Below, in pieces: positions 31,115 to 36,858 of a stretch of 36,858 nt of DNA; within the stretch, counting starts at the first letter, position 1; each line of letters opens with the position of its first letter. This stretch comes from an uncultured Clostridia bacterium. GTDB taxonomy: Bacteria > Bacillota > Clostridia > Peptostreptococcales > Anaerovoracaceae. The translations under genes and the position numbers were made by a program. The DNA lies in assembly GCA_945644815.1 (NCBI GenBank), contig CALZFA010000003.1, positions 1 to 36,858 on the forward strand, given 5' to 3'. Below the pieces are notes generated by a model. It had not been told where the DNA came from, did not search any database, and saw only the letters and a list, made by a program, of their open reading frames with translations.

Positions 31115-32221
31115 CTAAAACTTTATGATCTTGCTGTTTATACCCACATTGATAATAACGCCTACTGAAATCATACTGGCGATAACGGAAGTCCCCCCGC
31201 CGGACAGGAAAGGCAGGGTAATACCGGTAACGGGCATCATTCCCATGGTCATTGCGATGTTTTCAAATGCCTGGAACAGGAACATGGCTGTAAAACCTAC
31301 TACTATAAGGGCACCGTACAAGTCTGAAGCTTCTCGTATGATGCTCGTAAAGCGGGTCATCATCAGGCCGTAGATTATGATTACAACGGCGCCGCCGATA
31401 AAACCCAGTTCTTCTACCACTACAGAAAAGATGAAGTCTGACTGCTGAACCGGTATAAAGTCCAGACTCTTCTGGGTACCGTTAAAAAGACCCTTTCCGA
31501 AGAAGCCGCCGGAACCTATGGCAACCTTTGACTGCCACACCTGATAATTTCCCGAAAGACTCAGATTATCGGGGTGGAGAAACGCTTCAATTCTTTCTTT
31601 CTGATAGTCATCCAGAAATTTATATACAACAGGTATTGCCGCCAGTGATATAAGCGCCGACTTGATAAAAAGCTTGTAGTCAATACCTGCAAAAAAGACC
31701 ATGAATATCCACATTACAATGTAAACAAGAGCGCTTCCCAGATCCTCTTTGAGCACTACAAGAATAATAGGAGCGGCTACAAAGAGAGCCTTTATCACAC
31801 CTGCAAGCTTAGTCAGTTCCTCCCTGCGCTCTGACAGGTAGCCCGCCATGATAAGCACGAAAAGTATCTTGACGAATTCCGACGGCTGCAGAGTGGTAAT
31901 TTTTAAATCAATCCATGCTCTGGAACCATACATTTCGTGACCCAGCCCCGGCACATAAACCAGCAGCAGCAGAAACATGGCGGCTATGTACAGATACCTC
32001 TCAAGACCCATGAAAAAACGATAGTCAATGCGCTGAATAACAATTAACAAAACAAAGCCCAAGACATAAGAAACAGCCTGTACAATAACAGGTCTGGCAA
32101 GTACTATACCGTCGTCGTAGACGGTGCTCTCAAGCATTAAAATACTAATGATCCCCAGCATGCCGACAAGCAGCAGTATAATTTTGTCCGCACTTTTCAG
32201 AGGTGCAAAAAATTTGTTCAT
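31115..32221 (-). CDS. rodA: SEDS peptidoglycan polymerase RodA
   Basis: A peptidoglycan glycosyltransferase of the elongasome, pairing with PBP2. The 368-residue integral membrane protein has about ten helices. SEDS hallmarks are LQPSEFVKILFVL with the adjacent YLSERRE, VLLKEDLGSALVY-type segment (VVLKEDLGSALVYIV), and the C-terminal PVTGITLPFLSGGGTS. Proximity to mreBCD/PBP2 favours RodA over FtsW/SpoVE. It is oriented against the mre genes and starts from its own promoter; AGAAGGG precedes ATG 32221 by eight bases. Confidence 0.92.
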   Translation of the reverse strand: MNKFFAPLKSADKIILLLVGMLGIISILMLESTVYDDGIVLARPVIVQAVSYVLGFVLLIVIQRIDYRFFMGLERYLYIAAMFLLLLVYVPGLGHEMYGSRAWIDLKITTLQPSEFVKILFVLIMAGYLSERREELTKLAGVIKALFVAAPIILVVLKEDLGSALVYIVMWIFMVFFAGIDYKLFIKSALISLAAIPVVYKFLDDYQKERIEAFLHPDNLSLSGNYQVWQSKVAIGSGGFFGKGLFNGTQKSLDFIPVQQSDFIFSVVVEELGFIGGAVVIIIYGLMMTRFTSIIREASDLYGALIVVGFTAMFLFQAFENIAMTMGMMPVTGITLPFLSGGGTSVIASMISVGVIINVGINSKIIKF

Positions 32222-32240
32222 CTCTTACCCTTCTCTACAC

Positions 32241-32270
32241 TTGACATTTTGCCTATTTAAACATTATAAT
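32241..32270 (+). promoter_or_regulatory. Sigma-A promoter of rny
   Basis: TTGACA (32241-32246), 18 nt, TATAAT (32265-32270): both hexamers perfect. The leader to ATG 32360 is about 83 nt. The -10 overlaps the divergent rodA -10. Confidence 0.88.
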
Positions 32271-32292
32271 ATACATTGTATGGATATATCAA
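32263..32292 (-). promoter_or_regulatory. Sigma-A promoter of rodA
   Basis: Minus strand TTGATA (32292-32287), 18 nt, TATAAT (32268-32263). The two opposing -10 elements share the palindrome ATTATAAT (32263-32270). Confidence 0.82.
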
Positions 32293-32359
32293 GATTTAAT
32301 TTGTGTAAAATAGACGAAAGATTAAGTTGGTTAAAAAAGGTAAAAAAGGAGGTGCTTCG

Positions 32360-33895
32360 ATGCTCAAAATAATTATAACAGGAATTATTGCGCTTGTTTT
32401 TGGCGCATTGATCGGATATATATACAGAAAAAATGTAGGCGAAAAAGCTATAGGCAGTGCTGAACAAAAAGCTAAAAACCTGATACTTGACGCCGAAAAC
32501 AGATCCGAAAGCATAAAAAAAGAGGCTTTGCTTGAGGCCAAGGAGGAGGCTCACAGAATCAGAAGCGATGCAGAGCGCGACGCCAGAGAAAGAAGACAGG
32601 AAATTCAGCGTTCAGAGAGAAGAATGATTCAGAAGGAGGAATCCTTAGACAGAAAAATCGAGAATATTGAGAAAAAAGAAGAAAATATTACACAGAAAGA
32701 ACAGTCTTTGATAAACAAACATAAGGAACTGGATGCGGCTATTTCGCGCCAGATGGAAGAACTGGAGAGGATTTCCGGCTACACCGTGGACGAGGCTAAG
32801 GCAATCCTGCTTGCCAACACAGAAAAGGAAGTAAGACATGAAGCTTCCGTGATGATCAAGGAAATTGAGTCCAAAGCTAAAGAAGAAGCGGACAAGAAGG
32901 CAAAATACATCATTACCAATGCCATTCAGAGATGTGCTGCAGACCATGTGGCAGAGAGTACGGTTTCTGTAGTTTCACTTCCTAATGACGAAATGAAGGG
33001 CAGAATCATAGGACGTGAGGGGAGAAATATCAGAGCTATAGAAACTCTCACCGGAGTAGATCTCATAATCGACGATACTCCGGAGGCAGTCATCCTTTCC
33101 GGGTTTGACCCTGTCAGAAGGGAAGTAGCCAGAATTGCCCTTGAAAAACTCATTGTGGACGGTCGTATTCATCCGGCCAGAATCGAGGAGATGGTTGAAA
33201 AGGCCGAGAAAGAAGTCAACGCCATAATCAAGGAAGAAGGCGAACAGGCTACTTTCGAGGTAGGCATTCATAACCTTCATCCTGAGCTTGTGAAGATTCT
33301 GGGAAGACTTAGATACAGAACATCATACGGACAAAATGTGCTTAAACATTCTATAGAGGTTGCCCATCTTGCAGGCCTGATGGCGGGCGAATTGGGCCTG
33401 GATGTCAAGCTGGCTAAGAGAGCCGGCCTTCTGCATGATATAGGCAAGGCTCTTGACCATGAATTTGAAGGAACCCACGTGGATATCGGTATTGATATAC
33501 TGAGAAGATATAAGGAATCCGAAGCAGTTATTAACGGTATGGCTGCTCATCACGGAGATTATGAACCTAAGAGCATGGAGGCGGTGCTTATAGCAGCGGC
33601 CGACGCTCTCAGTGCAGCAAGACCGGGAGCAAGAAGAGAAACTCTTGATGCATATATCAAGAGACTTGAGAAGCTTGAAGAAATAGCGAACACCACTCCG
33701 GGTGTTGAAAAGTCATTTGCCATACAGGCAGGCAGGGAGATAAGAATAATCGCTAAGCCTGAGGATGTAAACGACGAGGAAATCGTATTTCTGGCAAGAG
33801 AGATTTCGAAGAAGATTGAGTCTGAGCTTGAATATCCGGGCCAGATCAAGGTAAATGTTGTGAGAGAAACGAGAGCAATCGATTACGCCAAGTAG
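32360..33895 (+). CDS. rny: Ribonuclease Y
   Basis: The membrane-anchored endoribonuclease that initiates mRNA decay in Firmicutes. The 511-residue protein has an N-terminal transmembrane helix (3-21) and a long charged coiled coil (about 30-190, [20 protein letters not shown]). A KH domain follows ([23 protein letters not shown]), then an HD phosphodiesterase domain with [12 protein letters not shown], and a conserved C-terminal region ([12 protein letters not shown]). AAGGAGGTG places the start at ATG 32360; the track's 32327 start is upstream of that site. Confidence 0.96.
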   Translation: MLKIIITGIIALVFGALIGYIYRKNVGEKAIGSAEQKAKNLILDAENRSESIKKEALLEAKEEAHRIRSDAERDARERRQEIQRSERRMIQKEESLDRKIENIEKKEENITQKEQSLINKHKELDAAISRQMEELERISGYTVDEAKAILLANTEKEVRHEASVMIKEIESKAKEEADKKAKYIITNAIQRCAADHVAESTVSVVSLPNDEMKGRIIGREGRNIRAIETLTGVDLIIDDTPEAVILSGFDPVRREVARIALEKLIVDGRIHPARIEEMVEKAEKEVNAIIKEEGEQATFEVGIHNLHPELVKILGRLRYRTSYGQNVLKHSIEVAHLAGLMAGELGLDVKLAKRAGLLHDIGKALDHEFEGTHVDIGIDILRRYKESEAVINGMAAHHGDYEPKSMEAVLIAAADALSAARPGARRETLDAYIKRLEKLEEIANTTPGVEKSFAIQAGREIRIIAKPEDVNDEEIVFLAREISKKIESELEYPGQIKVNVVRETRAIDYAK

Positions 33896-33924
33896 TAACG
33901 GTTGTCAACCGGTAAAACATACCA

Positions 33925-33955
33925 GGGGGTAGAAACATCTGCCCCCGTTTATTTT
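33925..33955 (+). terminator. Intrinsic terminator of rny
   Basis: GGGGGTAGA-AACA-TCTGCCCCC forms nine pairs (one G-U), followed by GTTTATTTT. It separates rny from the MATE gene. Confidence 0.88.
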
Positions 33956-33992
33956 GTACTCATACTTTTGTTAGCTATTGGGGGGAGAAAAG

Positions 33993-35351
33993 GTGGAAAG
34001 AGATAACTTTTACCACAGGCTTATTGTAACAAGCATTCCTATGATAATACAACAGATTATTTCGGTAACTCTTAATCTGGCCGATACCATCATGGTGGGG
34101 AAAGTGTCGGAAAACGCCCTTGCGGCAGTAGGAGCTGCCAATCAGGTATACTTTATTTTCAGTGTGGTGCTTTTCGGAATATTCAGCGGAGCGGCAGTTC
34201 ATGCGGTCCAGTACTGGGGCATAGGGGACATTGACAGTCTGCGGAAAATTGTGGGAATAGATTATACCATGTGCATAGTGCTGTCAGTGCCTGTGATAAT
34301 AGCAGTATATTTTGCCGCGCCCTTTTTTATAGAACTTTTTTCTCATAACGCAGAAGTCATTGTAATGGGAACGCAATATATGAAAATAGCCTGCTTCTCC
34401 TATTTTTTTTCTGGCATGACATTTGTCATATCATATAATTCAAGATCCGTTCAGGACCTGAAATATCCCACAATCATAAATGCCTGTGCTATTTTGCTGA
34501 ACATAATCTTAAACTATTTACTCATATTCGGGCACTTCGGATTTCCGGAGATGGGAGTAAAAGGAGCAGCAGTTGCAACTCTTGCAGCCAGAATACTGGA
34601 GTGCATTGCGATGCACCTCAGCATATATTTGAGAAAAAAACATCCTCTGAAAGCGACTTTTGGCCAGCTTTTCTCATATTCAGGCAGCATGTTTATCAAT
34701 ATAATGAAAACAGCAATCCCTGTAATAATAACCGAAGGACTGTGGGCGTTTTCGGTATCTTCAATCTTTGCGGCCTATGGAAAGATAAGCGCTGCGGCTC
34801 TTGCAGTATCACAAATTGCAGTCACAGTTACAGACTTTTTTCAGACGGTATATTTTGGTATGGGGAACGCTGCAGCAGTACTCATTGGGAAAGTGCTGGG
34901 GCGTGGTTTAAAGGAGAGAGCGTTTCAGTACAGTCAAAAGGTGCTCAATGTGACATGGATTTTGAATGTGGCAATGACTGTATTGATTATTTTGATCAGA
35001 AGACCTATTGCGCTTATTTATAACTTCGGTCCGGAGACTACGGATATGCTCATGAAGGCACTGCTGGTGTACGCTGTTGCAATGGCACCTAAAATGCTTG
35101 CGTATATGACTATATGTGCCATTCTCAGGGCGGGCGGTGATACGATGTTTTGCATGTATGTAGATGTATCTTTCAATGTGGGGCTTCAGATTCCTCTGGC
35201 ATATATCGGCGTGCTTGTATTGAAGTGGTCTCTGCCGTGGGTTATGGCACTGGTGGCGGTGGCGGACTTCATAAAGGTTTTTTTCTGCTACCATAGGTAT
35301 TACAGCAAAAAATGGATGAATATATTTACGGGCAGAGAAGAAATATGTTGA
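33993..35351 (+). CDS. MATE-family multidrug/Na+ antiporter
   Basis: A 452-residue transporter with about 12 transmembrane helices in two MatE halves. The first half opens with LIVTSIPMIIQQIISVTLNLADTIMVGKV, the typical MATE N-terminus (pseudo-repeat again near residue 235, TAIPVIITEGLWAFSVSSIFA). Substrate is unknown: toxic cations or metabolites, coupled to Na+ or H+. GTG 33993 is six bases after GGGGGGAG; the track's TTG 33978 precedes or overlaps that site and is rejected. No dedicated regulator or promoter is evident in the short gap after the rny terminator. Confidence 0.9.
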   Translation: MERDNFYHRLIVTSIPMIIQQIISVTLNLADTIMVGKVSENALAAVGAANQVYFIFSVVLFGIFSGAAVHAVQYWGIGDIDSLRKIVGIDYTMCIVLSVPVIIAVYFAAPFFIELFSHNAEVIVMGTQYMKIACFSYFFSGMTFVISYNSRSVQDLKYPTIINACAILLNIILNYLLIFGHFGFPEMGVKGAAVATLAARILECIAMHLSIYLRKKHPLKATFGQLFSYSGSMFINIMKTAIPVIITEGLWAFSVSSIFAAYGKISAAALAVSQIAVTVTDFFQTVYFGMGNAAAVLIGKVLGRGLKERAFQYSQKVLNVTWILNVAMTVLIILIRRPIALIYNFGPETTDMLMKALLVYAVAMAPKMLAYMTICAILRAGGDTMFCMYVDVSFNVGLQIPLAYIGVLVLKWSLPWVMALVAVADFIKVFFCYHRYYSKKWMNIFTGREEIC

Positions 35352-35376
35352 TATTGTGAAAAAAACTTTGCGCCTC

Positions 35377-35405
35377 TTGACTTTCCGAACCAGGGGGCGT
35401 ATATT
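35377..35405 (+). promoter_or_regulatory. Sigma-A promoter of htpG
   Basis: TTGACT (35377-35382), 17 nt, TATATT (35400-35405). The expected transcript start, near 35412, lies just before the CIRCE operator. Confidence 0.85.
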
Positions 35406-35417
35406 TATAAACAGGAG

Positions 35418-35444
35418 TTAGCACTCTTAGAGAAAGAGTGCTAA
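35418..35444. promoter_or_regulatory. CIRCE operator (HrcA binding site)
   Basis: TTAGCACTC-N9-GAGTGCTAA is the exact CIRCE inverted repeat. Overlapping the start of transcription, it predicts HrcA repression of htpG relieved by heat or GroEL titration. Confidence 0.96.
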
Positions 35445-35488
35445 TAACTTAAAATGATATAAAAGTAAGAGGGGATGAAATAAATATT

Positions 35489-36858
35489 ATGAAGAAGAAA
35501 CAATTTAAAGCAGAGTCTAAAAAACTGTTGGACATGATGATCAATTCAATCTACACACACAAGGAAATTTTTATGAGGGAGCTGATTTCCAACGCAAGCG
35601 ATGCCATCGACAAGCTGTACTACAAGCAGCTTGAAGAGAACATTGCCGGACTTTCCAGAAGCGATTACTTTATAAAGGTATCTGCCGATAAAGAAGCAAG
35701 AACACTGGTTATTGAAGATAACGGCATAGGTATGACACGGGAGGAGCTGGAAAACAATCTGGGAACTATTGCCAGAAGCGGCTCTCTTGATTTCAAGCAG
35801 AACAATGAGGCCAAGGAGGACATCGACATAATAGGGCAGTTCGGTGTGGGCTTTTATTCGGCTTTCATGGTCAGCGACAAGGTGGAGGTAAAGACAAGAG
35901 CCTATGGTTCAGAGGAGGCGTTCTGCTGGACATCCGAAGGAGCTGACGGATATACGGTTGAGTCCTGCGAAAAGGAAGGAAACGGAACGGTTATCACCTT
36001 GCATATTAAAGACAACACTGAAGAAGAGGATTACGATAAGTTCCTTGAAAGCTATCACATTAAGCATCTTATAAAAAAGTATTCCGACTATATCTCATAT
36101 CCAATCAAGATGGAGGAGCAGGTGAGAAAAGAGCTTCCGAAGGCAGAAAACGCACCTGGTGATGCAGAACCTGAATTTGTATATGAAAATGAAGAGCATG
36201 TGATAAACAGCATGGTGCCTATCTGGAAAAAGAATAAAACGGAGTTGACAGAGGAAGACTATAACAGCTACTATTACGAAAAGTTCTATGATTTTAACCA
36301 ACCGGCCAGAGTAATTCATACCAGTGCAGACGGTGTAGTTTCTTATACCGCCCTGATGTTCATACCGAAGAAACCTTCCTATGATTATTATACCAAGGAT
36401 TTTGAAAAGGGGCTCGCTCTCTACTCCAATGGTGTCATGATTATGGAAAAATGTCCTGACCTTCTTCCGGACTATTTCAGCTTTGTAAAGGGGCTGGTAG
36501 ACAGCGCAGATCTGTCACTGAATATCTCCAGAGAAATACTTCAGCATGACCGCCAGCTCAAACTTATAGCCAAGAACATAGAAAGAAATATCAAGAACGA
36601 GCTTGCAAAGATGCTTTCCGAGGACAGAGAAGGGTATAAGGCGTTCTTTAAAGAATTCGGCGTACAGCTTAAATACGGGATTTATAACGAATATGGACTG
36701 CATAAGGATGTTCTGCAGGATCTGCTGATTTACTATTCATCCTGTGAAGAGGACATGGTGACTCTCAGAGAGTATGTAGAGCGCATGAAGGAAGGACAGG
36801 AAAAGATCTATTATGCCTGCGGCGAAACTATCGATAAGATAAAAATGCTGCCTCAGAC
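35489..36858 (+). CDS. htpG: HSP90-family chaperone HtpG (3'-truncated by window; not in ORF track)
   Basis: An ATP-dependent chaperone. The frame is open from ATG 35489 to the window edge (456 codons), which is why the track omits it. The N-terminal GHKL ATPase domain shows [37 protein letters not shown] and [13 protein letters not shown]. The middle domain begins near residue 210 ([15 protein letters not shown]), with the catalytic-loop region [20 protein letters not shown]. The sequence ends at [17 protein letters not shown], so roughly the last quarter is missing. GAGGGG is rather distant (about 14 bases) from the ATG, but an earlier ATG at 35475 meets a stop at once. CIRCE lies upstream. 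Confidence 0.96.
   Translation, partial: MKKKQFKAESKKLLDMMINSIYTHKEIFMRELISNASDAIDKLYYKQLEENIAGLSRSDYFIKVSADKEARTLVIEDNGIGMTREELENNLGTIARSGSLDFKQNNEAKEDIDIIGQFGVGFYSAFMVSDKVEVKTRAYGSEEAFCWTSEGADGYTVESCEKEGNGTVITLHIKDNTEEEDYDKFLESYHIKHLIKKYSDYISYPIKMEEQVRKELPKAENAPGDAEPEFVYENEEHVINSMVPIWKKNKTELTEEDYNSYYYEKFYDFNQPARVIHTSADGVVSYTALMFIPKKPSYDYYTKDFEKGLALYSNGVMIMEKCPDLLPDYFSFVKGLVDSADLSLNISREILQHDRQLKLIAKNIERNIKNELAKMLSEDREGYKAFFKEFGVQLKYGIYNEYGLHKDVLQDLLIYYSSCEEDMVTLREYVERMKEGQEKIYYACGETIDKIKMLPQ

Noticed and set aside
33899-33911. Small palindrome CGGTTG-T-CAACCG after rny
   Set aside because: Too short and immediately followed by the real terminator; no sign of an operator.
1-36858. Search by eye for tRNA, rRNA, CRISPR, transposase or phage genes
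   Set aside because: No tRNA T-loop pattern, repeat-spacer array, transposase motif or phage gene was seen; the window appears to be core chromosome.

Overview
The window looks like a chromosomal segment of a spore-forming Clostridia-class Firmicute. The evidence is a sporulation sigma factor K gene, consensus Spo0A boxes, a raiA-type noncoding RNA upstream of hpf, a CIRCE/HrcA heat-shock operator, strong AGGAGG-type ribosome binding sites and consensus sigma-A promoters (TTGACA/TATAAT). Moderate-to-low GC and many clostridial gene pairings fit this. The family cannot be fixed from the sequence alone. Nothing looks like a prophage, insertion sequence, CRISPR array, tRNA or rRNA; this is mostly core genome.

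Layout. (1) 1-2452: 3' part of a secreted, sortase-anchored beta-helix surface protein, truncated by the window edge. (2) 2780-3520: a lone protein with a degenerate ParA/MinD-like P-loop. (3) 3625-7937: ftsE-ftsX-PcsB-like M23 hydrolase-recJ, compactly spaced, with two perfect Spo0A boxes bracketing the promoter region. (4) 7984-10173: TrpR-like YerC regulator, then Sfp-type phosphopantetheinyl transferase, recX and tcdA. (5) 10153-14269, mainly minus strand: LOG-family hydrolase; a plus-strand membrane-anchored unknown; CorA and an alpha/beta hydrolase (overlapping); a ferredoxin-like protein. The ferredoxin gene is divergent from a Crp/Fnr regulator. (6) 14357-18738: Crp/Fnr regulator, DUF308 membrane protein and two overlapping flavoproteins. 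(7) 18920-20512 (minus): gpmI. (8) 20734-23175: comF, raiA RNA, hpf and a small XRE regulator. (9) 23211-24090 (minus): sigK and a 54-residue DUF1540 gene missing from the ORF track. (10) 24339-31007: radC-mreB-mreC-mreD-PBP2-minD, the rod-shape/division cluster. (11) 31115-35351: rodA (minus), divergent rny, and a MATE transporter. (12) 35489-end: htpG, open at the window edge and absent from the ORF track, behind a sigma-A promoter and CIRCE.

Functionally the window is rich in cell-envelope morphogenesis (FtsEX-PcsB, MreBCD, PBP2, RodA, MinD), DNA repair (RecJ, RecX, RadC) and stationary-phase/sporulation functions (SigK, Hpf, raiA RNA). I did not find a wholly new multi-gene system. The most interesting signals are regulatory: a terminator-like palindrome between the DUF1540 gene and sigK whose loop carries a sigma-K-like -10; a raiA RNA whose closing 3' strand is duplicated; Spo0A boxes on ftsEX; and overlapping rodA/rny promoters sharing one -10 palindrome. 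A MinD that lacks both its membrane-targeting tail and any MinC/MinE neighbour is also notable.
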